Source of the DNA: Syntrophomonas_B sp035447945
Lineage (GTDB): Bacteria; Bacillota; Syntrophomonadia; Syntrophomonadales; Syntrophomonadaceae
Assembly: GCA_035447945.1 (NCBI GenBank)
Contig: DAOTHZ010000040.1
Span: 1-18,894 of the forward strand
Direction: 5' to 3'
Length of the DNA stretch: 18,894 nucleotides
The position numbers and the translations under genes were made by a program. The notes beneath the pieces are model-generated. The model was given only the letters and a program-made list of their open reading frames with translations. It was not told the origin of the DNA and did not search any database. Below are positions 1 to 6,732 of this stretch, piece after piece (within the stretch, counting starts at the first letter, position 1; every line of letters starts with the position of its first letter).

Positions 1-178
1 GGGTCGGAGAATCCGGACCAATCAGCTCCGGATGCTGTTCTTCCAAGCGGATGAGCTCACGCAGCAAGGCATCATATTCAGCATCCGTAACCAGGGGGTC
101 ATCCAACACATAATACTGGTATTCATGTTGGCGGATTTCTTCTCGCAATTCATCAATCTGTGACTTTATGTCAGGCAC
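1..178 (-). CDS. ligA: NAD-dependent DNA ligase LigA, N-terminal part (gene continues beyond the window)
   Basis: Only the first 59 codons are present; the rest lies left of base 1. LigA seals nicks in DNA during replication and repair, using NAD as adenylate donor. The start is GTG at 178-176, with a GGAGGT ribosome site eight bases upstream. The fragment matches LigA domain Ia, which binds the NMN half of NAD. It carries Tyr22, Asp32, Tyr35 and Asp36 in the same positions as the NAD-binding residues I recall for E. coli LigA, in the motif TDAEYDALLREL at residues 31-42. It ends in the PELIGPDSPT segment typical of the family. It lies downstream of the helicase gene pcrA, as in many Firmicutes. 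It appears to have its own promoter, because a terminator lies just upstream. The call is very secure, although the catalytic lysine is outside the window. Confidence 0.95.
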   Translation of the reverse strand, partial: MPDIKSQIDELREEIRQHEYQYYVLDDPLVTDAEYDALLRELIRLEEQHPELIGPDSPT

Positions 179-282
179 CCTTAATACCTCCAGCCTTCAG
201 TTTGCGATATTTTTCCCTGACAGTGGCAATATAAATCGTCATAATGAGCCGCATCAAATATACAAAAAGCTTCCATAATCAT

Positions 283-310
283 ATCATAAATCATATATTC
301 ATGGATGCAA
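283..310 (-). promoter_or_regulatory. Candidate sigma-A promoter for ligA
   Basis: On the minus strand TTGCAT (310-305) is followed after 16 bases by TATGAT (288-283), which matches the -10 consensus at five of six bases. The -35 is weak, three of six. It lies directly downstream of the intrinsic terminator at 311-337. This would give ligA an independent transcript with a leader of about 100 bases. The region is AT-rich and contains other TATGAT-like words, so the exact position is uncertain. Confidence 0.4.
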
Positions 311-337
311 AAGAAAAGGGGAAGCAGCCACCTCCCC
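311..337 (-). terminator. Intrinsic terminator upstream of ligA
   Basis: On the minus strand a 20-base hairpin (337-318) has GGGGAGG pairing with the CTTCCCC side, including one G-U pair, and a short loop. It is followed at once by TTTTCTT (317-311). It would stop transcripts that pass the small reading frame at 374-469 or that read through from pcrA, and so insulate ligA. Confidence 0.75.
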
Positions 338-373
338 GTACCATTTGCTTATTCTCTGTATCCCATTCCAATA

Positions 374-469
374 CTAGTCACCTTCGTAAATTTCTGAGCC
401 CAGCTCTTCTTGCAGATAATGATTCATATCAATCTCTTCACTGATCATTGATTTTCCCTTCGTGATCAC
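374..469 (-). CDS. Possible 31-aa small protein, perhaps the 3' part of a broken mini-gene
   Basis: I do not recognise this product. The frame opens at GTG 469-467, with GGAAGG six bases upstream, and stops with TAG at 376-374. An internal ATG at 448-446 would give 24 residues. The peptide is acidic and includes the segment EEIDMNHYLQEELGSEIY. A second short frame (ATG 522-520, TGA 468-466, 18 codons, no clear ribosome site) ends exactly on this GTG. Adding one base in the AAA run between them would join the two into one 49-residue frame. The unit lies between the pcrA terminator and the terminator at 311-337. It could be a real small gene, a decayed gene or chance. The sequence cannot decide. 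Confidence 0.3.
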   Translation of the reverse strand: MITKGKSMISEEIDMNHYLQEELGSEIYEGD

Positions 470-556
470 TTTGATCCTTCCCACTCAAAGCGATTGATCT
501 TGACAGCATGGGTTACCATCATCTATAACGCAAAAAAATGATTGGTATTGTAAGGA

Positions 557-579
557 GATGTTCTGTTATGGAGAACATC
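557..579. repeat. Inverted repeat, 8-bp arms with 7-base spacer
   Basis: GATGTTCT and AGAACATC form perfect arms around GTTATGG on the plus strand. Neither strand has a T-run after the stem, so it is not an obvious terminator. It lies about 35 bases upstream of the mini-ORFs at 374-522, within the non-coding stretch 523-640 where I see no other structure. It could be an operator or an mRNA hairpin. The function is unknown. Confidence 0.35.
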
Positions 580-642
580 GTTCAGATATTTAATGCTTTT
601 ATTCTTCTTTTCTGAATGTTTTCAATATAATTTTCTGGACAT

Positions 643-694
643 TAAAAAGCGGTTATAAACAAGCTATGATGCAATCATCTTGTTTATAACCGCT
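643..694 (-). terminator. Terminator of pcrA, long hairpin
   Basis: A perfect 16-bp inverted repeat, with arms at 648-663 and 679-694, starts about 20 bases after the pcrA stop codon. The loop itself can fold, with ATGAT and ATCAT arms, giving a stem of about 21 bp with a two-base bulge. On the minus strand the stem ends in CCGCTTTTTAATG, so it has a short T-run on the pcrA side only. The stem is unusually long for an intrinsic terminator and may also protect the 3' end of the mRNA. Confidence 0.75.
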
Positions 695-715
695 CTGATG
701 CTTAACAAAAGTTTC

Positions 716-2803
716 TTAACTTATCTTTTCCAAAGGAGCGATGTCAAGGCGCAAGGTCCGCACGCCCGCCCGTTCAAAATCAACCACGGCGATCTGCCCT
801 TCCTGCAGTTGGAGCACAACTCCCATGCCGAACTTCCGATGAATTACGGTGTCACCTTCGGCCAGAACACAGGCCGCCGCCTTTTTTACATGCGGCGATG
901 TCAGCAGCTGCGCCGGAATCTCTTTGATAAAACGGGAAGGGGGATTGTTTCTTTCATAACCGTATAACAGCCTGGAAATTGCATTGGTCAGATAAAGCCT
1001 CTCACAAGCCCGGGTGATCCCCACATAACACAAGCGTCTTTCTTCTTCCATGTCTTCCTCGGTTTCCGTCCGATAGGAAGGAAATACTCCCTCTTCCATG
1101 CCGGTCATAAAAACGATTGGAAACTCCAGTCCTTTGGCACCGTGATAGGTCATCATCATTACGGTATCGGCATTGTTAACGTCATCGGTGTCCTGCACCA
1201 AGGCAATGCTGGCCAAAAATTCGTCCAGGTCTTCAATTCCTTCCTTGCTGAACTCCACTGCCAGGGAACGCAATTCCTGCAGGTTTTCTATGCGGGTCTG
1301 GGCATCGGCAGCGTTGTTTTTGCGAAGCTCTTCCACATAACCGCTCATATCCATGACCTGATCCAGAATCTCCTTCAATGCAACGCCGGCTTCCTTCAGA
1401 GAAACGAAGTATTGGATCATACCGTAAAACTCTTCCAGAGAAGTTGACATTTTTCTACTGATCCCAGGCACACGGGAGATATCAGCCAGCACTTCCATGA
1501 TCGGCATTCCTTCATGCTGGGCAAATTCTTCGATTTTTTCCAGTGTTTTTTCTCCTATCCCGCGGCGTGGGACATTGATAATCCGTCGCAGACTGAGATG
1601 ATCATTGGGATTGCAGGTAAGTTTCAGATAAGCCAAAATATCCTTAATTTCCTTGCGCTCGTAGAACTTGCGGGCACCAACAATTTGATAAGGAATATAA
1701 CGACGCAGCAAAGCCTCTTCCAAAATACGGGACTGGGCATGGGTTCTGTAAAAGACAGCACAGTCCTGATAGCGTTTGTGATCCCGATCAACCAGATCGG
1801 CAATCGTATCGGCCACGAACTGGGCTTCCTGAAAACTGTCGCCGGCACAGAAATAAATCAGTCCCTCACCTTCCGGCTTGTCTGTGTACAGTTCCTTTTC
1901 TTCCCGATCCCGGTTGTTTTTTATCACGGCATTGGCAGCTTTTAAAATGGAACCGGTCGAACGATAGTTTTTTTCCAGTTTAATCAAATGAACACGGGGA
2001 TAGTCTTTCAGGAATTTCTTGACGTTGTAGGGTTCGGCCCCCCGCCAGCTGTATATGGACTGATCAGGGTCACCCACCACAAAAATATTATGATGCGCCG
2101 CTGCCAGCAAATTGGCCCATAAATACTGGGCATAATTGGTGTCCTGGTATTCATCGATCATGATATATTGGAACCAGTTTTGATATTTGGTCAGGATGTC
2201 AGGGTATTCCCGCAGCAGCTTGATGGTAAGAATGATCAGATCCTCAAAATCAAGTGCATTGTACTCCCGCAGACGAGCGTTGTAAATGCGAAATACCCGG
2301 TAATATTTGTCTTTAATATGCAAAGGCAGATTGAGATTGTGAAAGTATGGTTCTGCATCCATCAGGCTGTTTTTAGCTTGCTTGATACTATAGAGGACTT
2401 CCTCGGGCTTGGTCTCGTAATCCCGCTCCTCTTTCAGTATTTCCTTGAGCAAGGTCTTGCCTTCACTGTCGTCAATGATGGCGAAGTTACGCTCATAACC
2501 CAGCAGATGAATATCCATCCGCAGGATCTTGTAACAGGCAGCATGAAACGTCTGGATCCATTTGCCACTGTAGTCCGGGCGCATGTCCCTTATGCGCGAG
2601 CGCATCTCCTGGGCGGCTTTGTTGGTAAAAGTAATGGCCAGAATGGCATCCGGCCTTACTCCATTTTCAATTAAATAGTTTATTCTTTCCGTGAGTACCC
2701 TGGTTTTGCCGCTGCCAGCTCCGGCCAGCACCATACAGGGTCCATCCCGGTGTAAGATCGCTTCGATCTGGGCTTCATTTAATCCTTCAAAATTATGCTT
2801 CAT
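716..2803 (-). CDS. pcrA: ATP-dependent DNA helicase PcrA/UvrD (superfamily 1A)
   Basis: PcrA is a 3'-to-5' DNA helicase of repair and plasmid rolling-circle replication that also removes RecA and RNA polymerase from DNA. I start it at ATG 2803-2801 (695 residues), with GGAGG nine bases upstream. The longer frame to 2875 has no ribosome site and would add 24 residues that do not look like the family. Helicase motifs appear in order: Walker A AGAGSGKT (residues 27-34), TNKAAQEM, DEYQDT (217-222), GDPDQSIYSWRGA (244-256), NYRS, THAQSR, TYHGAKGLEFP and YVGITRA. The tail GDTVIHRKFGMGVV is the Tudor-like domain that in PcrA binds RNA polymerase. Length is near the usual 700-740. The gene appears to be transcribed alone, with a candidate promoter upstream and a large terminator downstream. 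I cannot exclude the name UvrD, but the Gram-positive neighbourhood with ligA favours PcrA. Confidence 0.96.
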   Translation of the reverse strand: MKHNFEGLNEAQIEAILHRDGPCMVLAGAGSGKTRVLTERINYLIENGVRPDAILAITFTNKAAQEMRSRIRDMRPDYSGKWIQTFHAACYKILRMDIHLLGYERNFAIIDDSEGKTLLKEILKEERDYETKPEEVLYSIKQAKNSLMDAEPYFHNLNLPLHIKDKYYRVFRIYNARLREYNALDFEDLIILTIKLLREYPDILTKYQNWFQYIMIDEYQDTNYAQYLWANLLAAAHHNIFVVGDPDQSIYSWRGAEPYNVKKFLKDYPRVHLIKLEKNYRSTGSILKAANAVIKNNRDREEKELYTDKPEGEGLIYFCAGDSFQEAQFVADTIADLVDRDHKRYQDCAVFYRTHAQSRILEEALLRRYIPYQIVGARKFYERKEIKDILAYLKLTCNPNDHLSLRRIINVPRRGIGEKTLEKIEEFAQHEGMPIMEVLADISRVPGISRKMSTSLEEFYGMIQYFVSLKEAGVALKEILDQVMDMSGYVEELRKNNAADAQTRIENLQELRSLAVEFSKEGIEDLDEFLASIALVQDTDDVNNADTVMMMTYHGAKGLEFPIVFMTGMEEGVFPSYRTETEEDMEEERRLCYVGITRACERLYLTNAISRLLYGYERNNPPSRFIKEIPAQLLTSPHVKKAAACVLAEGDTVIHRKFGMGVVLQLQEGQIAVVDFERAGVRTLRLDIAPLEKIS

Positions 2804-2854
2804 ATGGGTTTGCCTCCGAATTAGCTCTGTCAATCTGGGTGTGGTTTCTTTATC

Positions 2855-2863
2855 ATCATAACA
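2855..2863 (-). promoter_or_regulatory. Candidate extended -10 promoter for pcrA
   Basis: On the minus strand TGTTATGAT fits the extended -10 pattern TGnTATAAT with one mismatch. It ends about 50 bases before the pcrA start codon. No good -35 lies at the normal distance. A perfect TTGACA at 2901-2896 is 35 bases away, too far to pair with it. This is a tentative call. Confidence 0.35.
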
Positions 2864-3012
2864 CAAAAGGCCCACGCAAATTCAGCAAAGATCGCTGTCA
2901 ACTTTTCCCGGCCACTTCTCACGCTTTACTGTCATTTCCTGTTTCCAATTCACTTCGTCCTGGCAGCCTTTTTCGTCCCCAACAGACTTCTTCATCAATC
3001 CTTGAAATAGTT

Positions 3013-3038
3013 GCATCCGCTCCCGTAGGAGCGGATGC
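3013..3038 (-). terminator. Perfect hairpin with cUACGg tetraloop, probable 3' end of the his operon
   Basis: Eleven perfectly paired bases (GCATCCGCTCC against GGAGCGGATGC) enclose four loop bases. Read as minus-strand RNA the loop is UACG closed by C-G, the very stable UNCG class; on the plus strand it is CGUA, which is not. This favours a role in the leftward transcript. The bases after the stem on the minus strand, AACTATTTC, make a poor T-run. It may therefore be a 3'-end stabiliser or weak terminator, or a copy of a dispersed palindrome. It is the only strong structure between hisIE and pcrA. Confidence 0.5.
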
Positions 3039-3073
3039 TGTTTTCGGAGTACGTTCATTTTTTTGGCCAGTTG

Positions 3074-3328
3074 TTAGTCGGCCAGTGTTACCACTATGGT
3101 TTTGGTCCACGTGGCAGTGTCTGCCGTAGTTGAACGTTCAGGGAACTGCAAGGTTGCGGTAAGGGTGATTTCGTTATCGCCGTGCTCCTGCATGGCTGCA
3201 TATAAAGCTTCTTGATCAATCGTAAAGCTGTTGATGGTGTAGTCCAGGCAGCTCGCATAATCCTTTTCATTGGGAATGGCCCGGGTTATCGATCGGGTCG
3301 GCTTGTTTGTGTTTCCGGGCCATGGCAA
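3074..3328 (-). pseudogene. Orphan C-terminal coding fragment, no proper start
   Basis: I do not recognise the family. The frame begins only two bases after the hisIE stop and offers TTG at 3328-3326 as its first start, without a ribosome site. It runs about 84 residues to a TAA. Codon use and composition look like real coding sequence, rich in Thr, Asp and Glu, with alternating strands such as EITLTATLQF and TWTKTIVVTL. This recalls the last beta-strands of a surface or Ig-like protein. The same frame stays open backward into the end of hisIE until a TGA, so there is no natural N-terminus. The nearby ATG at 3323-3321 is in another frame and ends after 18 codons. I infer a 3' remnant of a gene whose front was lost. 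A genuine small protein with an odd start is the alternative. Confidence 0.35.
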
Positions 3329-3330
3329 TC

Positions 3331-3981
3331 TTATCTGCGGCGCAGGGCTAGTTCGTTGAAGATGTCGTCAGGACCAATTCCCCGTTCCACCAACAGAACC
3401 AAAAGATGATAGACAAGGTCAGAAGTTTCATAGATTAATTCTGATTTACTGTCGTTCTTGGCAGCGATGATGACCTCAGCGTTTTCCTCCCCGACTTTTT
3501 TCAGAATCTTGTCGATACCTTTGGAAAAAAGATAGGAGGTATAGGAGCCTTCCGGCAATTGTTCTTTGCGCTCCCGGATCAAATTGTATAATTCAATAAG
3601 AATGCCGCGATTGCTGGCACTCGAATAGATTTCCTTCGGGTCAAACAACTGGTTTTCCACTTCCTGTCCGGTGCTGTCCCGATAAAAACAGGAATAATGA
3701 CCGGTATGGCAAGCTACGCCGGTCTGTTCGACTTTGATCAGCAGGGTATCCGCATCGCAATCATAGAGGATCTGTTTGACCTTCTGCACGTTCCCCGAGC
3801 TTTCGCCCTTCATCCACAGCTTTTGCCGGCTGCGGGAATAAAACCAGGTTCGGCCGCTAGCCAGGGTTTTATCGAGAGACTCCTCATTCATGTAAGCCAA
3901 CATCAGCACTTGTCCACTTTGTGCATCCTGAATGATAGCCGGCACCAGTCCGTGCGCATCAAATTTTATGGTATCTTTCAT
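3331..3981 (-). CDS. hisIE: Bifunctional phosphoribosyl-AMP cyclohydrolase / phosphoribosyl-ATP pyrophosphatase HisIE
   Basis: This 216-residue fusion carries out steps 2 and 3 of histidine synthesis. The C-terminal HisE half removes pyrophosphate from PR-ATP, and the N-terminal HisI half opens the ring of PR-AMP to give ProFAR. HisI covers about residues 1-110 and holds the metal sites. Asp74, Asp76 and Asp78 in DCDADT are the magnesium ligands. Cys75, Cys91 and Cys98 are the zinc ligands, the latter two in GVACHTGHYSCFYR. HisE covers about 118-216 and contains the GEENAEVIIAAKN helix of the MazG-like fold. The ATG overlaps the hisF stop codon as ATGA, which suggests coupled translation; the nearest GGAG is 13 bases away. 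It is the last his gene of the operon. Confidence 0.96.
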   Translation of the reverse strand: MKDTIKFDAHGLVPAIIQDAQSGQVLMLAYMNEESLDKTLASGRTWFYSRSRQKLWMKGESSGNVQKVKQILYDCDADTLLIKVEQTGVACHTGHYSCFYRDSTGQEVENQLFDPKEIYSSASNRGILIELYNLIRERKEQLPEGSYTSYLFSKGIDKILKKVGEENAEVIIAAKNDSKSELIYETSDLVYHLLVLLVERGIGPDDIFNELALRRR

Positions 3982-4763
3982 AATCTCACTGCAACTCCTT
4001 TACTTGCCAGGTATTCCTTGGCCTGGGCGATAGTATATTCACGATAATGGAATATGGAGGCACACAACACGGCGTCCGCCTTGCCTTCTACACATGCCTC
4101 CCGCAGGTGCTCCAGCTGGCCGGCCCCGCCTGAGGCAATCACCGGAATGGGCAGCCTATCCGCAACCGCAGCAGTCAGTTCCAAATCATAGCCGTCCTTG
4201 GTTCCGTCCTTGTCCATGCTGGTCAGCAGAATTTCTCCTGCCCCCAGCTTTTCAGCCCGGCGCGCCCATTCCAAAACATCCAGCCCGGTGGGAGTGCGCC
4301 CTCCGTTGATATACACCTCCCACTTCCGGCCCGTTCCCTGCGCCTCAGACACATCTGCTTTCCGGCAGCGGGCATCGATGGCCAGAACAATGCATTGCCG
4401 GCCAAAGCGGCGTGCTGCTTCCGTGATCAGCGTAGGATCGTGTACGGCAGCTGAATTGATGGATACCTTGTCTGCTCCGGCATTTAATATGGCGCGGATA
4501 TCATCCAGGGTTCGAATGCCTCCGCCGACGGCAAAAGGAATAAATACTTCCCGGGCGGTATTACGGACTACATCAATCATGGTTTGCCGTTGATCAGAAG
4601 AAGCGGTAATATCCAAAAATACAAGTTCGTCGGCACCTTCCCGGTCATAATAGGCGGCCAGTTCGACTGGATCACCGGCATCACGCAGATTGACAAAATT
4701 GATTCCCTTTACCACTCGACCGGCGTGTACGTCCAGACAGGGAATGATCCTCTTGGCCAGCAT
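3978..4763 (-). CDS. hisF: Imidazole glycerol phosphate synthase, cyclase subunit HisF
   Basis: HisF is the TIM-barrel half of IGP synthase. With ammonia from HisH it turns PRFAR into imidazole glycerol phosphate and AICAR. At 261 residues it has the family's N-terminus RIIPCLDVHAGRVVKG, with catalytic Asp11. The second catalytic residue, Asp130, is in VLAIDARC. Phosphate-binding loops FAVGGGIR and IASGGAG are both present. The loop after residue 133 (near EAQGTGRKWEVYINGG) seems a few residues longer than in well-known homologues. The gene overlaps hisA by one base (TAATG) and hisIE by four (ATGA). A GGGAG ribosome site lies seven bases before the ATG. Confidence 0.97.
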   Translation of the reverse strand: MLAKRIIPCLDVHAGRVVKGINFVNLRDAGDPVELAAYYDREGADELVFLDITASSDQRQTMIDVVRNTAREVFIPFAVGGGIRTLDDIRAILNAGADKVSINSAAVHDPTLITEAARRFGRQCIVLAIDARCRKADVSEAQGTGRKWEVYINGGRTPTGLDVLEWARRAEKLGAGEILLTSMDKDGTKDGYDLELTAAVADRLPIPVIASGGAGQLEHLREACVEGKADAVLCASIFHYREYTIAQAKEYLASKGVAVRL

Positions 4764-5497
4764 TACTCTTCTCCCTTCGCTGCCTGGATGGCATTTTTTA
4801 AAGCAATTTTTCCGTCATATAGTGCCTTGCCAATAATGGCACCGTTGACGCCCAGCGGTTCCATTTTTTTAAGGCTTTTGATATTTTCCAGGCTGGAAAC
4901 GCCTCCGGAAGCAATAATTTTCAAACCTGACTGTTCAGCCATTTGCTGAATGGCAGCGAGGTTCGGACCTTGCAGCAAACCATCCCGGGAAACATCCGTA
5001 TAAATTGCCGTTTTCACGCCCAGATTGCGCATTTGCCGGGCAAAATCGAGGACCGGCAAACTTGATTTCTCCACCCAGCCTTCGATGGCTACCATCCCAT
5101 CACGGGCATCCAGCCCCAGAATAATTTTCTCTGCCCCGAAGCGGTACAACAGGTCTTCCACAAAAGCAGGACTGGTTACCGCCCGGGTTCCGATAATCAC
5201 CCGGCGCGCACCCATCGCCAAGACATTTTCCACATCTTCCAACTGGCGCAATCCTCCTCCCACCTGAAAAGGAATCGTGATTTGCGCGGCAATCTTCTGA
5301 ATGACGTCATGATTGCCGCAACGCCCTTGAAACGCACCATCCAGGTCAACGACATGCAGCCACTGTGCCCCCTGTTCTTGAAAACTGGCGGCCATCGCAG
5401 CCGGATCAGAGGAATAAACGGTTTTCTTTTCCGCTTTGCCTTGAACCAGACGAACACACTGACCTTCTTTTAAATCAATGGCAGGATAAATTATCAT
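4763..5497 (-). CDS. hisA: ProFAR isomerase HisA
   Basis: HisA (244 residues) is a TIM-barrel enzyme that isomerises ProFAR to PRFAR by an Amadori rearrangement, the step just before HisF/HisH. The start MIIYPAIDLKEGQCVRLVQG carries catalytic Asp8. The second catalytic Asp is Asp130 in ILGLDARDG. The segment YTDVSRDGLLQGPN and the phosphate loops QVGGGLR and IASGGV are typical. The ATG overlaps the hisH stop by one base as TAATG, and its own stop overlaps the hisF start in the same way, so hisH-hisA-hisF form a translationally coupled block. Nothing suggests the dual HisA/TrpF enzyme PriA of actinobacteria. Confidence 0.96.
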   Translation of the reverse strand: MIIYPAIDLKEGQCVRLVQGKAEKKTVYSSDPAAMAASFQEQGAQWLHVVDLDGAFQGRCGNHDVIQKIAAQITIPFQVGGGLRQLEDVENVLAMGARRVIIGTRAVTSPAFVEDLLYRFGAEKIILGLDARDGMVAIEGWVEKSSLPVLDFARQMRNLGVKTAIYTDVSRDGLLQGPNLAAIQQMAEQSGLKIIASGGVSSLENIKSLKKMEPLGVNGAIIGKALYDGKIALKNAIQAAKGEE

Positions 5498-6105
5498 TAT
5501 TGCATCGCTCCGAAATTTCTTAGTACCTGTAAACCCATATCACTTGATTTTTCAGGATGGAACTGGGTCGCCACCAGATTGCCCTTCTCCACCGCACAGA
5601 CAAACTTGATGCCGTAATTCGCAGCAGCAGCCATGACGGTATCATCCTCAGGAACGGTGTGGTAGGAATGAACAAAATAGAACCAGCTGCCCTGTGGAAT
5701 TCCGGCAAAGAGCTGACTGCCTGGTTTGATCTCGATATTGTTCCAACCCATATGGGGAACCTTAAAAGATGCTGGAATTTGCAGCTTCTCCACTCGGCCG
5801 GCGATCACATCCAGCCCTTTATGCAATCCATCTTCATCACTCTCGCTGAACAGCAATTGATACCCCAGGCATATGCCCAACAGAGGAGTATTGCGACTGA
5901 CCAGTTCATGAATAGCCTGGTCTATGCCTCGCTCGCGTATGTTTCCAATGGCATCGGCAAAAGCCCCTACTCCCGGCAGAACTACCCTGTCAGCCGCCAG
6001 AATCTGTTCCGGGTCCCGGGTGATGATATTGTCATATCCTATTTTGGCAAAGGCATTGCTGACGCTGGCCAGATTGCCCATGCCATAATCAATGATGGCG
6101 ATCAA
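5497..6105 (-). CDS. hisH: Imidazole glycerol phosphate synthase, glutaminase subunit HisH
   Basis: HisH is a class I glutamine amidotransferase that supplies ammonia to HisF through the HisF barrel. The 202-residue protein starts at TTG (6105-6103), with AGGGGG seven bases upstream; no ATG fits the family start MIAIIDYGMGNLASV. The catalytic triad is visible: Cys79 in LLGICLGYQLLF, then His183 and Glu185 in ATQFHPEKSS. The oxyanion strand LPGVGAF is present at 43-49. It follows hisB by 34 bases and overlaps hisA by one. The rare TTG start may lower its translation relative to hisA and hisF, although the complex needs equal amounts. Confidence 0.96.
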   Translation of the reverse strand: MIAIIDYGMGNLASVSNAFAKIGYDNIITRDPEQILAADRVVLPGVGAFADAIGNIRERGIDQAIHELVSRNTPLLGICLGYQLLFSESDEDGLHKGLDVIAGRVEKLQIPASFKVPHMGWNNIEIKPGSQLFAGIPQGSWFYFVHSYHTVPEDDTVMAAAANYGIKFVCAVEKGNLVATQFHPEKSSDMGLQVLRNFGAMQ

Positions 6106-6139
6106 TTTTCGTCCCCCTGTTCACAACAACGTTGCTTGA

Positions 6140-6730
6140 TTAGAGCTGCCCCTTGGACGACCATGCTCCTTCTACCCCGGCAATGACAGTCACTGCTTCC
6201 TTAAAGGCACGGGCAAAGGCCTTAAAGACAGCTTCCACAATATGATGGGAGTTGTCCCCTCGCAACAGATCGATATGGATCGTCATCCCGGCCTGATTGG
6301 CCACCGCCTGAAAAAACTCCTTGACGTTTTCCGTACTTAAATTGCCCAGTTGGGGGGACGGAATTTCCACCGCATACTGCATAAAGGAACGTCCGGACAA
6401 ATCCATAACTACTCTGGCCAGGGCTTCATCCATGGGAATGAGCGCTTGTCCGTAACGATTAATGCCTTTTTTTTCTCCCAGCGCCTCCTTGATGGCCTGC
6501 CCCAAACAAATGCCGATGTCTTCCACTGTATGGTGATCATCGACCTGGGTATCGCCGGTGGCGTTCACTATCAGGTCACAGCGGCTGTGCACGGCGAACA
6601 AGGTCAGCATGTGATTCAGAAAAGGGACCGGTGTTTCAATCTGATGCTTCCCGCTGCCACCGACGGTAAACGACAGGCTGATTTGGGTTTCCGCTGTCTG
6701 GCGGACAATTTTGCTGCTGCGTACGTCCAT
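6140..6730 (-). CDS. hisB: Imidazoleglycerol-phosphate dehydratase HisB (monofunctional)
   Basis: HisB (196 residues) dehydrates IGP to imidazole acetol phosphate, using two manganese ions. The two metal-binding repeats are clear: His66-His67 with Glu70 in DDHHTVED, and His162-His163 with Glu166 in NSHHIVEAVFKAF. His40 lies in FLNHML, where the family more often has FxDHML. There is no histidinol-phosphatase domain as in the enterobacterial fusion, so that phosphatase must be encoded elsewhere. The ATG is two bases after the hisD stop, and AAAGGA lies within the end of hisD. In many bacteria hisC sits between hisD and hisB; here there is no room for it. Confidence 0.96.
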   Translation of the reverse strand: MDVRSSKIVRQTAETQISLSFTVGGSGKHQIETPVPFLNHMLTLFAVHSRCDLIVNATGDTQVDDHHTVEDIGICLGQAIKEALGEKKGINRYGQALIPMDEALARVVMDLSGRSFMQYAVEIPSPQLGNLSTENVKEFFQAVANQAGMTIHIDLLRGDNSHHIVEAVFKAFARAFKEAVTVIAGVEGAWSSKGQL

Positions 6731-6732
6731 CT

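Noticed and set aside
573..585. GAACATCGTTC resembles a Gram-positive LexA (SOS) box near the repair genes pcrA and ligA
   Set aside because: The half-sites GAAC and GTTC are three bases apart rather than the required four, and the site lies downstream of pcrA and about 300 bases from ligA.
2804..2875. 24-residue N-terminal extension of PcrA
   Set aside because: The later ATG has a good GGAGG at nine bases, and the extension covers the candidate promoter and the ribosome site.
2919..3110. 63-codon minus-strand frame in the hisIE-pcrA interval
   Set aside because: It runs through the perfect hairpin, has no ribosome site and overlaps the end of the better coding fragment at 3074-3328.
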